From: Crotalaria pallida | Taxonomy: Eukaryota > Streptophyta > Magnoliopsida > Fabales > Fabaceae | Direction: 5' to 3' | NCBI GenBank assembly: GCA_037953625.1 | Contig: CM075651.1 | Span: forward strand, 143,744,501 to 143,808,500 | Length of the DNA: 64,000 nt | Part shown: in pieces, positions 55,137 through 64,000 of the stretch | How positions within the stretch are numbered: position 1 is the first letter of the stretch | How the letters are laid out: each line of letters starts with the position of its first letter | Notes under the pieces: generated by a model | What the model was told of the DNA's origin: nothing | Seen by the model: the letters and a program-made list of their open reading frames with translations, nothing else | The model's database searches: none | Made by a program: the position numbers and the translations under genes

Positions 55137-56404
55137 AAGCAATGGGGAAGAAAGCAACCAAAGCCAAGAAGAGTGAAGCTCGGGCAGCTAGAGTGTCACA
55201 GCTAGCAGCACTCAAAGAGTCTGCGTCCGGTTCTCCAATCAAGGGTCAATCTTCTGAGCCGGCCCATCCTGAAAGCCGGACCGTTATCCCCAATACCACC
55301 CCCACTGTAAGGGTTACTGGCGTTGAACAGGTGATCAAAAAGGGCCGCATTGTCGATACGATGAATATTGAAGTAGAAGCTCATTCATCTCCCCAAGACG
55401 TTCCCAAGCGCCCCCTCAAGAGGACTCGGCTGGATAAAGGAAAAGGTCTCGCTGGAGATTGGTTCAATTTGAGCAAGTCCAACAAAGGGATTGAAATTCT
55501 CGAGGGTAAGGAAGATGCAGCTGCCAAGACGGTGTGGGGTAGGAAGATGTCCGACTCATTCATTGCCACCGTCTTCCCTCCTGAAAATGTTGAAGTAATC
55601 GAGTCTTGGACCCCTGGGACTTGGGAAAATAATTGTACAGCGTTGGTGAAAAGCTTCTTACGGGGTGCGAGCATTTTCCATCACCTTGGTCATCATGGTG
55701 ATGACGCTTATGCTGGATTTGCTCCCGAGGAAAAGAATAAAAGATATGAAGCCAACGAGCGGGAAGATTACTTGGAAATTCAGGTCCAAGGTCTGAATAA
55801 AAGGATACAAGAAATGGCAGCTGAAAACGAGAGGCTTCAAAAGACTGCACAAGATTCGGAGGGGGCCAAAGTTCGGGCTGAGGAAACACTTCAGGCTGCC
55901 GAGGCACAGATAAAGAGGTCGGAAGAAATCCAGAAAAAGGCTGAGGAGGATGCTGCTGCTCATCTGGTGGCTACGGAGAAAGCTCGTACGGCCGAGCAAG
56001 CTGCTGCAGTGGCTCAGGAGCAACATGAGTATGCTAAGGACGAGATACTCAGGCTCCGAGCTTGCTTGGAGAAGATGAGCGCGAAAGCGCTCAAGCATAA
56101 GAAAGCAGCTAAGGAGAATCTGTTCAATTGGGACCATGCAATTGAAGATTCTTTCTACAATACTGCCGAGCAACTCCGTGTTCTGAATCCCGGGCTCGTG
56201 ACCAAGGGCGTTGACCCTAATTTTGCTGTGAAAAAAGGTCAAATTGTCGGCCCGAGTGGAGTTCCCATAGATCTGAACAACTCCGACCTTCCTGACCATT
56301 TGGCCGAAGATTCCGAAGGGGAAGGAACCGAGGATGCCGAAGGTGAAGAAGAAGAAGAAGACACATTCAATGCTGACAGCATTGTATTGTCCGATTTAGA
56401 ATAG
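55137..56404 (+). CDS. Tat-1 accessory gene, exon 2 (coiled coil, acidic tail)
   Basis: Starts basic (M-G-K-K-A-T-K-A-K-K-S-E-A-R). Then comes a linker with W-G-R-K-M-S-D-S-F, a long heptad-like coiled coil rich in A/E/K/Q (about 55750-56100), the conserved patch L-N-P-G-L-V...V-D-P-N-F, and an acidic tail (E-G-E-E-E-E-E-D) ending I-V-L-S-D-L-E-stop. The tail motif V-L-S-D-(L/V)-E is conserved in Tat-2. A basic start, coiled coil and acidic end suggest an oligomerising, perhaps nucleic-acid- or Gag-associated protein (inference). It could also start alone at the ATG at 55142, giving 420 residues. Confidence 0.75.
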
Positions 56405-56934
56405 TTTGATCATTCTCTTTTTTTTTTTTGTGATCGCCCCAGTAGTGGGTTTTTGTAACCGCCCCAGTAGTGGGTTTGAACTTTTTCTATGCTTCTTTGC
56501 TCGAAATATTATGAACGTTTATAGTATTCACAGTCGACCGTTTGCTTCTTTTTATACTTTGTGTTAAGAATTCAAGTGCCAAGACCTCAGAACTCCAGCG
56601 CTTTAGCCGAGGTGGGTTCCTCTATCCGCGATGTAAAATGATTTTAATAAACCATGTTTGAATCGGGAGTCTCAGTAGAATACTTGACAAGTTATAAGCT
56701 CTTGTTTGAGCTGTTTATAATCGTTCGCGTCATACACGGTGGCTAATCGAATATGAGGAAAAGTACGTAATACAATGAATCCAATAACAGTCTTTTTATT
56801 AATCAGAAGCAGAAAGTACAATGGGCTCGGAGTTCCACCGAGCGTACACCATCATTTAAACAGTAATAAACAAATCTAACAATTCTAAAAAGAATTAATA
56901 AAGCATGAAATTATGAAACTATGGAAGAAAGATT
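56405..56934. other. Convergent intergenic stretch of Tat-1
   Basis: Lies between the stop of the plus-strand accessory gene and the stop of the minus-strand pol. It contains a ~29-bp tandem pair around CCCCAGTAGTGGGTTTTTG / CCCCAGTAGTGGGTTTG (56436-56480). These could form hairpins and the region may hold termination/poly(A) signals for both transcripts. No coding frame. Confidence 0.55.
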
Positions 56935-59900
56935 CTAACTGTAATATCCTTTGAGCTTCGCCGCATTCCATGAATTGTTAATAGGAGCTCCCGAGAGAGT
57001 TTCAAGTTTATAGGCTCCCGTCCCACTTTTGAAGGTGACTCGGTATGGTCCTGCCCAGCTTTGGGCCAGTTTTCCATCCTTAGCATTCTTAAGACCAATA
57101 TCGGCCCTTCTTAGGACAAGGTCACCCACCTCGAACTCTCTGGGGTTAACCGAGCGATTATATTCCTTCGCCTGCATCCTTTTAGCGTGCTTTTCTCGTT
57201 CGGCGGCCAAATCTCTTACCTCCTCCGACAAAACAAGATCCTCGCAGAGCAAAGTGTTGTTGATGGGGTTTGGCTGCTGCATAGCTCGGAAAGAAGGGAT
57301 AATTTTCTCAATGGGGATGACTGCTTCGCAGCCATAAGTGAGCCGATAGGGCGTTTCTCCTGTTGAAGTTTGGATGGTGGTGCGATACGACCAAAGTACC
57401 TCGTGCAAGTTTTCCACGCAATTTCCTTTTGCTCCTTCAAGTCTCCTCTTGATTCCCTGAATGATGGACCTGTTCACTGATTCCACCTGACCGTTGGTTT
57501 GAGGGTGTTCCACCGAGGAGTAGTAGTGTTTAACCCCCAATGCACTGACCAAATCTTGGAACGCCCTTGCTGCAAACTGGGTTCTGTTGTCGGTCACCAA
57601 TATCTGTGGCACCCCGAATCGAGCCACAACTTGCCTTTCAAAAAACTTTTGCACCTTTGCCGAGGATATGGTTGCCAAAGGCTCGGCCTCAACCCACTTT
57701 GTAAAATAGTCTATGGCCACGATCACCCACTTCAACTGTCCTGGTGCGGTTGGGAACTGCCCAATCAAATCCATTCCCCATTGGTAAAAGGGATAGGGAG
57801 ATGAAAGAGAATGAAGTTCCTCGGCTGGTTTTTGATAAACGTCACTATGAAATTGGCATTTATCACACCTTTTCACGTTGTCTATCGCATCTTGTTGAAG
57901 GGTAGGCCAGTAGTACCCTGCCCTTAGGACTTTTCTAGCCAGTGACTTCCCTCCAATGTGGTGGCTGCCTATTCCTCCATGAACTTCTTCTAGTGCCAGC
58001 TTTGCTTCGGCGGGGTCGAGACACCTGAGCATTGGACCGTTGACCCCTCGGCGAAAGAGTACTCCCTCAGCCAGTGCAAATTGAGATGCCTTCCTAACAA
58101 GTTTCCTAGCTTCCACCAAGTCGGTCGGCAAGGTCCCTTGTTCCAAATAGCTTGCAATTGGGCTAATCCAGCTTGAATCTAGTGATATGCAGAGGACAAC
58201 GCTAGGTCCATGCACCATTTCCTGAATTAAACTCTTGTTGTTTTCAGAGTTTTTTGTTGAGGCGAGTTTGGAAAGAATATCCGCTCGGCTATTGCTTTCC
58301 CTCGGTATGTGACAGATTTCGACTTTCACAAATTCGGATGACAAGAATCTTACTTTTTCCAAGTATTTTTGAAGGATTGGCTCCTTCGCCTGATATTCAC
58401 CTTTGACCTGTGAAACCACCAATTGAGAGTCGCTGAGAATTTTCACCTCTCGGGCTCCCACTTCTTTTGCCATCCTCAATCCTACCAAAACAGCTTCATA
58501 CTCTGCCTGATTGTTGGATGTTGAAAATCCGAACTTCAAGGAGTATTCAAGGGTGACTCCCTCGGAGTTCTCCAGAATTATTCCTGCTCCTGCTCCCATC
58601 TTATTACTCGATCCATCCACATAGATGTTCATTTCCGAGTTTGAGCTCGTCAATGGCTCAGTGAACTCGGTAAGGAAATCAGCCAAGGCCTGAGACTTCA
58701 TCGCCTTTCTCGGTTCGAAAGTTATTTCAAACTCAGAAAGCTCGATAGCCCAAGTTACCATCCTCCCAGCCAAATCAGGTTTCTGCAATATTTGTCGGAT
58801 CGGTTGAGCCGTTCTGACCGTGATGCGGTGGCTGTGGAAATATTGGCGCAATCGCCTGGCAGTTATTACTAAGCAGAAGGCTAATTTATCCACTTTTTGA
58901 TATCTGATTTCTGGTCCCTGGAGAGCTCGACTCACAAAATAAATCGGAGACTCTTTACCTGATTCCTCACGGACCAAAACCGAACTAACCACAGAATCTC
59001 CAACCGACAAATAAAGGAAAAGAGTTTCGCCATGGCTCGGACTAGACAGAATGGGAGGCGATGCCAAATAATGTTTAAGGTCAGTAAAGGCCTTTTCACA
59101 TTCTTCATCCCATTCAAACATCTTCTCCTTCTCTTTCCTCAGCAGCTTGTACCATGGAAGGGCCTTTCTAGCTGACTGAGATAGAAACCTTGAAAGAGCT
59201 GCGACCCGACCTGTTAGCTGCTGAACCCCTTTGATGTTCGAGGGACTTTTCATCTCCAAAATGGCTCTGCACTTGTCCGGATTTGCCTCTATTCCACGCT
59301 CTGTAAGCATAAACCCGAGGAATGATCCTGCCGGAACTCCGAATATGCATCTTTCCGGGTTCAGCCTCATATCAAACTGGCTCACCCTTCCTAAGATTTC
59401 TTTCAAGTCTTTTGCATGATCTTCCTCTTTTAAACTTTTCGCAATCATATCGTCTATATAAACTTCCATCCTCGGCCCAATCAGAGGACCAAAAACCTTG
59501 TTCATCATGCGCTGGTAAGTTGCCCCAGCGTTTTTCAATCCGAACGGCATAACATTATAACAATAAGTAGCGTTTTCTGTGATAAACGAGGTTTTTACCT
59601 GGTCCGGGGGATACATTGGGATCTGATTGTATCCCGAGTAAGCATCCATAAAGGACAACCTTTGATAGTCAGTCGAACTATCCACCAATTTATCGATGCA
59701 TGGTAGTGGGTACTGATCCTTCGGGCATACCTTGTTCAGATCTGTGTAGTCCACGCACATCCTCCATTTCCCGTTGGACTTCTTGACTAGCACAGGATTG
59801 GCCAACCAATCAGTGTATACCACCTCTCTAATAAATCTAGCTTCCAAAAGCTCAGCTACCTTCTCATCAGTCGCTTGCGCTTTCTCGGTTCCGACCCTTC

Positions 59901-60423
59901 TCTTCTTCTGACATACTGGCTTGGCGCCAGGATATACACTCAACTTGTGGCAGATGAAGTTAGGATCGATTCCCGGCATGTCTGCCGAGGTCCATGCAAA
60001 CAAATCCTTGTTTTCAATTAGAAGTTCAGTAAGCTCATTTTCTAGCTTCTCCGACAGGCCAACCCCGATCTTGACACAGTGAGATGGCTCGGGACCGAGG
60101 ATTACTTTTTTAAAGTCCCCTTGCGGAGTTGGTCGGGTTTCATCCTCTTCTCTGACGTCAAAATTGGCCAAGTTGACGCTTCCTTTGTTCAATGTTTCCT
60201 TCATAATTTTCTCATCATCTAGTTTCAGCTTTGCCAAACTGATGTTATAGCATTTTCGGGCCAACTCCTGATCAGACCGTACTGTTACTACCTTGTCATC
60301 CGACCCCGGAAACTTCATGGCCAAATGTACTGTCGAAACGACGGCACCGAAAGATTGGAGTGCTGTTCTTCCGAAGATAGCGTTATAGGCCGAGGGAGCC
60401 TGGACCACGAGCCACTTTACCAT
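56935..60423 (-). CDS. pol: Tat-1 Pol: protease end, RT, two RNase H, integrase
   Basis: 1162 residues. Copies element RNA to DNA and inserts it. Order: end of protease (I-F-G-R-T-A-L-Q-S-F, ~17-26); RT (~205-380; K-W-R-M-C-V-D-Y, F-M-D-A-Y-S-G-Y, catalytic Y-I-D-D-M); a degenerate Ty3-type RNase H (~450-560); archaeal-type RNase H (~610-735; Y-V-D-G-S-S, E-Y-E-A, L-S-D-S-Q, S-R-A-D with its acidic residues present); integrase with HHCC zinc finger (C-D-K-C) near 805-850 and catalytic D (M-D-L-I), D (V-T-D-N), E spaced DX35E (E-S-V-N-R). The usual T-D-N-G-T-Q-F reads T-D-N-R-T-Q-F, a G-to-R change beside a catalytic Asp. No chromodomain seen. Fully open, but shifted by one base from gag-protease. 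Confidence 0.93.
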   Translation of the reverse strand: MVKWLVVQAPSAYNAIFGRTALQSFGAVVSTVHLAMKFPGSDDKVVTVRSDQELARKCYNISLAKLKLDDEKIMKETLNKGSVNLANFDVREEDETRPTPQGDFKKVILGPEPSHCVKIGVGLSEKLENELTELLIENKDLFAWTSADMPGIDPNFICHKLSVYPGAKPVCQKKRRVGTEKAQATDEKVAELLEARFIREVVYTDWLANPVLVKKSNGKWRMCVDYTDLNKVCPKDQYPLPCIDKLVDSSTDYQRLSFMDAYSGYNQIPMYPPDQVKTSFITENATYCYNVMPFGLKNAGATYQRMMNKVFGPLIGPRMEVYIDDMIAKSLKEEDHAKDLKEILGRVSQFDMRLNPERCIFGVPAGSFLGFMLTERGIEANPDKCRAILEMKSPSNIKGVQQLTGRVAALSRFLSQSARKALPWYKLLRKEKEKMFEWDEECEKAFTDLKHYLASPPILSSPSHGETLFLYLSVGDSVVSSVLVREESGKESPIYFVSRALQGPEIRYQKVDKLAFCLVITARRLRQYFHSHRITVRTAQPIRQILQKPDLAGRMVTWAIELSEFEITFEPRKAMKSQALADFLTEFTEPLTSSNSEMNIYVDGSSNKMGAGAGIILENSEGVTLEYSLKFGFSTSNNQAEYEAVLVGLRMAKEVGAREVKILSDSQLVVSQVKGEYQAKEPILQKYLEKVRFLSSEFVKVEICHIPRESNSRADILSKLASTKNSENNKSLIQEMVHGPSVVLCISLDSSWISPIASYLEQGTLPTDLVEARKLVRKASQFALAEGVLFRRGVNGPMLRCLDPAEAKLALEEVHGGIGSHHIGGKSLARKVLRAGYYWPTLQQDAIDNVKRCDKCQFHSDVYQKPAEELHSLSSPYPFYQWGMDLIGQFPTAPGQLKWVIVAIDYFTKWVEAEPLATISSAKVQKFFERQVVARFGVPQILVTDNRTQFAARAFQDLVSALGVKHYYSSVEHPQTNGQVESVNRSIIQGIKRRLEGAKGNCVENLHEVLWSYRTTIQTSTGETPYRLTYGCEAVIPIEKIIPSFRAMQQPNPINNTLLCEDLVLSEEVRDLAAEREKHAKRMQAKEYNRSVNPREFEVGDLVLRRADIGLKNAKDGKLAQSWAGPYRVTFKSGTGAYKLETLSGAPINNSWNAAKLKGYYS

Positions 60424-61712
60424 TTCGGTTCGGGCAGAAGGTGGTTCACCATTGTCACTGGGAGGTGGATATGGCCTAATGGAACGATTGAGTGTCCCGT
60501 GAAGCCAACCAAGCTTCCCTCGAATGGAGTAAGATCCGACCTTTTTAACTTCAATTTGTCGAACAGATCAAGGAACATGATGTCCGCCGAACTCCCTTGA
60601 TCGACGAGAATTCTTCTTACTTCATAGTTGCCAATCCGAGCTGTGACGACCATTGGATCATTATGGTCTTGCAGGATGTCTTCAAAGTCTTCATCACTAA
60701 AACTGATTACAACATTCTTCTTTCTCGGTTTCTGAATCGGTCGGCTTGCCACCGAAAGAACTTGCCCCACGTACTTCTTGCGGTCACACTTCTTTTCCCC
60801 ACCACCAGCAAATCCTCCAGCAATAGTACCGATAAGGAAGTCATTTGCTTTCTCGGATTGTTGTATTGGGGCTCCGCTTGCAGGTGGTGAAGGACTTTTA
60901 TTCCTCTTCTGCTCGGTTTTGGGAGGCGAGGGGCTCTTCCTTCTAGAACGCTTGCGCAAGGCTTCCCCGATGTAATGCTGAAGCTTGCCATCCCTTACCA
61001 TCTCTTCAATTAGATCTTTCAGTTGGATACATTGGTCGGTGGTATGCCCCCATCCACCATGGTGATCGCAATACTTCGATTTATCCTTTTGGGCCGCCTT
61101 TCTTAAGGCTGGTGGCCGAGTGATGTTGCGCATTTCAGTATGCATGGTCTCACGAAGGATTTGACTCCTCGGGACCGTTAATTGAGTGTATTCCTCGTAC
61201 CTGCCTTTGGGAGGCAGTTTATCACCTCTTTCTTGTTCCCTCTTGTCTTTCCTTCCTCTTTCCCGAAAACGATCATTCTGACGAGCCTCATTTTGGCGAG
61301 GTCGTTGCTCCTGTCGTCCTTCGATACCCCTTGCCGCAATGCTTATCCTTCGGAACTCCTCTAGATTGACATATTTCCTGGACCTTTCTCTAAGTTCTGC
61401 CATGTTATGAGGTGGTTCCCCGATCAAACAATCTTTGAAATCTCCGTCCAACAATCCCTGAGTGAGTAGGAGAACGGATACCCCCGACTTTAAACCAGAT
61501 ATGCCACTGGCCTCTTGCTGATACCGAGCCAGGTAGTCGCGTAAAGACTCGCCAGGTCTTTGTGCGACTCCAACTAAAGAATGATCTGATTTGGGTTGTG
61601 ACGTGCTCGTTGTATATCGATTGAGGAAAACCCTCCGAAGCTCGGCCCAGGAACTGATGGAATTTGCCGGTAGGGAGTTGAACCATCTCAGCGGCGTCGG
61701 GCCTAGCGTCAT
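60417..61712 (-). CDS. gag: Tat-1 Gag C-terminal part plus protease start
   Basis: 431 residues. Capsid domain first (L-R-W-F-N-S-L-P, then W-A-E-L-R-R-V-F-L-N-R-Y, then L-L-L-T-Q-G-L), then R/E/K-rich linker, a C/H cluster CDHHGGWGHTTDQC (~205), basic R-R-K-S-P-S-P-P, and the aspartic protease site L-V-D-Q-G-S-S-A-D-I-M-F (~380). It ends at 60417 after a 1-base loss near 60455 that takes it out of the pol frame; Tat-2 stays in frame across that point. The first codon follows a premature stop (61722-61724) in the same frame. Confidence 0.88.
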   Translation of the reverse strand: MTLGPTPLRWFNSLPANSISSWAELRRVFLNRYTTSTSQPKSDHSLVGVAQRPGESLRDYLARYQQEASGISGLKSGVSVLLLTQGLLDGDFKDCLIGEPPHNMAELRERSRKYVNLEEFRRISIAARGIEGRQEQRPRQNEARQNDRFRERGRKDKREQERGDKLPPKGRYEEYTQLTVPRSQILRETMHTEMRNITRPPALRKAAQKDKSKYCDHHGGWGHTTDQCIQLKDLIEEMVRDGKLQHYIGEALRKRSRRKSPSPPKTEQKRNKSPSPPASGAPIQQSEKANDFLIGTIAGGFAGGGEKKCDRKKYVGQVLSVASRPIQKPRKKNVVISFSDEDFEDILQDHNDPMVVTARIGNYEVRRILVDQGSSADIMFLDLFDKLKLKRSDLTPFEGSLVGFTGHSIVPLGHIHLPVTMVNHLLPEPKW

Positions 61713-61721
61713 TGAGAAAGC

Positions 61722-62630
61722 TCAGCATTTCATTTCATCTTCTCCTCCATAAAACATCATAGAAGACTCATAAGATGCAATGTGATCCATCGGATCAGTC
61801 GTCCCATTATAGCGAGAGAAATTCTGATGGCCCATGAAAGCTTGTGGAGTCCGAAATGCCATGATTGCGGCTGTGAACGGGTGCCCTGGATGCGGTTCAG
61901 CAGCAGCAGGTTCAGCAACCTCATTCGAAGTAAGGGGTGGAGGCAAGGGAAGATTACTTGGGTTGCCAAGAGCCATGCGAGTGCCTTGCTCGGCAAGCCT
62001 AGCCATGCTTTGCTGCTGTAAAGTAGCGATAGCTTGGTTTTGCTTTTCGATTAATGAAGTTTGAGTCCTCAGAATTTCCATAATTGACTCTTCTCTTCTC
62101 CTGGCAGAAGAGGTCGTCATGTAAGATCTTCCCTGAGACTCGGAACGTTCACTGCCCTGAAGTGTTCCGAAGCGTCCTCTAGTAAATTGTGGTACTCCCC
62201 TAAACAAGGGTATTTCTCTATCAGACCGCTCGGTTCGGGAGTTTTCTCGAACATGACGTTCAGCTCGTCGCTCCTCCCCAGTTCGGGATCCAGCAGGGGC
62301 TCTTCTAGACTGGTGTGGTCCAGAATCCGCAATGTCACGCCATTCCGACACATGGCCATCAGAAACACAACGTGGCTGAGATCGTCGTTCATAGCCCTCC
62401 ATAGCCGGAACGACGGCGGCTTGCGGTTGGACCTGAGGAACAGCCGGATCAGCAGGGTGGACAACTGGAGGAACTTGGGGGTTCTCAACCTGATTACCCT
62501 CAGGGGGAGCAAGTCTGTCCCTAACATTCCTGCCAGCAGCATTCCTAGGTCCGGCGTTCTTTGGTGGTCTTCCTCTAAGACGACGGCGGAGATCACCTCC
62601 TCCTTGGTTGTCATCGTTGTTGTTTTCCAT
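61722..62630 (-). CDS. gag: Tat-1 Gag N-terminal part, ended by a premature stop
   Basis: 302 residues from the ATG at 62630, 57 bases after the LTR. R/P/N-rich start (L-R-R-R-L-R-G-R-P-P, similar to R-R-R-R-G-R-P-R-R in Tat-2), then S/R/E-rich linker and the conserved H-P-F-T-A-A-I-M-A-F and F-S-R-Y-N-G-T-T-D-P. The TGA at 61722-61724 stands where Tat-2 has CGA (Arg): a C-to-T change at a CpG. Downstream the same frame continues as the next feature. Confidence 0.88.
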   Translation of the reverse strand: MENNNDDNQGGGDLRRRLRGRPPKNAGPRNAAGRNVRDRLAPPEGNQVENPQVPPVVHPADPAVPQVQPQAAVVPAMEGYERRSQPRCVSDGHVSEWRDIADSGPHQSRRAPAGSRTGEERRAERHVRENSRTERSDREIPLFRGVPQFTRGRFGTLQGSERSESQGRSYMTTSSARRREESIMEILRTQTSLIEKQNQAIATLQQQSMARLAEQGTRMALGNPSNLPLPPPLTSNEVAEPAAAEPHPGHPFTAAIMAFRTPQAFMGHQNFSRYNGTTDPMDHIASYESSMMFYGGEDEMKC

Positions 62631-62667
62631 TTCCTGCAGTGAGCGGTGGGAATACTGGTTATTCAGA

Positions 62668-62686
62668 TCCCCACAGACGGCGCCAA
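62668..62686 (-). other. Tat-1 primer-binding site
   Basis: On the element strand the LTR is followed by T then TGGCGCCGTCTGTGGGG, complementary to a tRNA 3' end of the CGGCGCCA type. Intact compared with the three-transition version in Tat-2. tRNA species not assigned. Confidence 0.75.
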
Positions 62687-63322
62687 TGTAGTGTCCTTGA
62701 ACACTATATGTCCTTAACCCTCTGAGCCCTCAAGATTATGGTAATCAGGAGTTCAAGAGAAGGTCAAGTATCTATGTATGACCTTATGGTTTTTCTGCAG
62801 TTCCAGTTGGGAAAAGCAGGGTTTCCCCAGTCAACAAGTGTGTGCAGAGTGTCAACTTAGGGATGAGAGTACGTACCTGAAACCCTAGTTGTTGTGAGCT
62901 ATTTATAGGGTTTGGAGGAAGTTGATGTGGGTCGTATGGGCCTCGTATCAAGGTGAGCTGAACCGGGATTCTGTGAGGAAATATAGGAGATTTATTCCCT
63001 TAGAATCCGGATAGGATCAGCTCACGATCCCATGTAGAGGCTGTTGCGAGATTCTAAGAGAAACATGCGGAGGAGATAGGAAGCCTTGGTGAGACTGAGT
63101 CAACCTACCAGCCGACGTTATGTCTCGGTTCTAGAATCCCGAGCCGATGGAGTGAAGACCGTTGTTGAGGCTCGGTCCCATCAAGTCCAAGCCTGGTCTT
63201 TTTGTATGCTCGGAATGAACGTGTCCGAGCGTGGGACGTTTGTGTTAAGTAAACCGAGGGAAAGGTCCTTAAAAAATCCTTTATATAGGACTGTAGTTTT
63301 TATACGGTCGGCAGACCCTACA
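62687..63322 (-). repeat. Tat-1 5' LTR
   Basis: 636 bp. TATA box CTATAAATAG on the minus strand at 62899-62908 gives an expected transcript start near 62870 and an R-U5 of about 180 bases. It differs from the 3' LTR at six positions. Confidence 0.95.
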
Positions 63323-64000
63323 GTTATTAATGGCAAATATATTTTTTTGAGTATATTTTAAGTATGTATGTATATATACACACACTTTTTTTATATATAA
63401 CCTTTATATAGTTATTAGAAGGTAATATATTAATATATATTTTTTAGTATATTATATTAATGTAATTTCCTATATGCAATTTAATTATGACCTTTACTTA
63501 GTTATTAGTAGCAAATATATTTTTTTGAGTATGTTAATGTTATGATAGAAACTTTTTATTTTTTATGATAGATAGATAGAGTTATCTAGCTAATTTTGTA
63601 TTATTTATTTTTATTGAATAATCTTTGGAGCATTTATTGCTTAGGAGGAGTGGGAAATACTATATAGATAGATAATAGATTGATAGATAAATAAAAATAG
63701 ATAGATTAGTGAAGCTTTTTTAGGAAGCCGAGAGAGTGTTGGAGCATTAAAGAGGATATTAGGAGGGAAAACAACACTTAAGAGGATCATTGGAGGGAAA
63801 CCATTTTTACCATCTTACTTCTTCTATTTTAAAAATAATAATAATAATAATAATTAAAAAAAATAGGACCAGAGGGAGTAATTTAAAACCGTCATGAATA
63901 AATAAATTAACACTATTTAAAAAATAAAAAATAAGAAATCGTATCTTTTATGGTATTATTTATTTTGGAGTTTTGCACATTACACAGCTTAACACGGAAA
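63323..64000. other. AT-rich flank with tandem-repeat half and MITE relic
   Basis: 63388-63500 repeats the sequence just left of Tat-1 (TATATATAACCTTTAT ... TATGCAATTTAATTATGA). (GATA)n-type tracts occur at 63569-63710. GGACCAGAGGGAGTAAT at 63867-63884 looks like the right end of a Stowaway MITE, without a clear left end. No gene is seen. Confidence 0.5.

Larger units (their letters stand above)
52512..63322 (-). mobile_element. Full-length Ty3/gypsy Tat-lineage element (Tat-1)
   Basis: 10.8 kb. LTRs 52512-53147 and 62687-63322, each 636 bp, differ at only six positions by my count, and the duplication GTTAT is perfect on both sides (52507-52511, 63323-63327). On the minus strand: 5' LTR, primer site, gag, protease, RT, RNase H, second (archaeal-type) RNase H, integrase; then an accessory gene on the opposite strand, polypurine tract, 3' LTR. 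The second RNase H plus an antisense ORF after pol place it in the Tat clade (Ogre/Retand/Grande relatives). Gag has a premature stop and the gag-pol border has a 1-base loss, so this copy is probably not autonomous, but only narrowly. Confidence 0.95.

Noticed and set aside
53793..56404. Envelope-like gene in Tat-1
   Set aside because: It lies at the place where env-like ORFs occur in some elements, but it is on the opposite strand and shows no signal peptide, membrane span or cleavage site.
1..64000. tRNA, rRNA, organelle or pararetrovirus insertions
   Set aside because: No cloverleaf with A/B boxes, no rRNA-like stretch and no caulimovirus movement or coat signature was noticed; the only RT and integrase domains seen belong to Tat-1. 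A tRNAscan-SE run would be decisive for tRNAs.

Overview
This is a plant nuclear window: AT-rich, with no prokaryote-like operons, intron-type splice signals, and most of its length made of transposable elements. The element mix suggests a eudicot, plausibly a papilionoid legume: Tat-lineage Ty3/gypsy elements, copia LTRs with palindrome arrays, CACTA fold-backs, hAT, Mutator-like and Stowaway MITEs, Helitrons and L1 LINE relics. The legume call is inference. I found no intact single-copy host gene and no tRNA, rRNA or CRISPR array. The only recognisable host coding sequence is a two-exon fragment of an autophagy ATG8 gene carried inside a Helitron.

Layout. (1) 1-22.2 kb is an old, repeatedly duplicated block (copies near 0.13-4.4, 6.3-7.7, 15.0-16.1 and 17.0-22.2 kb). 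It contains decayed L1 3' ends and a recurring promoter-like module: an snRNA-type USE box 32-33 nt before a TATA box. In three copies this module is followed by tandem exon-like units bounded by splice-like sites. Two ~1.9 kb near-perfect fold-back elements with CACTA-type left ends lie at 4371-6284 and 7680-10182; the second is split by a 564-bp solo LTR. MITEs, hAT and LINE insertions decorate the block. (2) 22.2-27.3 kb holds an inverted duplication of a decayed retrotransposon accessory gene, a Stowaway MITE, a degenerate minisatellite, a copia LTR relic and a Helitron 3' end. (3) 27.36-32.29 kb is a gag-only Ty1/copia element with both LTRs, followed by a (TGA)n tract and three Stowaway-like MITEs. 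(4) 33.5-51.66 kb is a five-level nest. The outer layer is a Helitron with the ATG8 fragment. It holds a non-autonomous Tat element (Tat-2, 35651-51318, TSD ACATT), which is itself split by a hAT element (38219-39248, TSD ATCACGGC) and a gag-only copia-like element (42669-48813, TSD GATAT). The latter is split by a solo LTR (45301-46920, TSD CAATC). (5) 52512-63322 is a full-length, young Tat element on the minus strand (Tat-1, TSD GTTAT, LTRs 6/636 different) with gag, protease, RT, two RNase H regions and integrase.

How the parts relate. Tat-1 and Tat-2 share primer-binding site, polypurine tract, Gag/protease architecture and an accessory gene coded on the opposite strand between pol and the 3' LTR. 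In both elements that accessory gene is split by a short phase-1 intron at the same place (56 nt in Tat-1, 77 nt in Tat-2), just before a coiled-coil/acidic-tail exon. This conserved antisense, spliced gene is the most interesting signal in the window. Tat-2 lacks reverse transcriptase and integrase but keeps the cis signals, so it looks like a passenger that would need a partner such as Tat-1. The two copia elements likewise keep gag only, and both stop at the same protein position.
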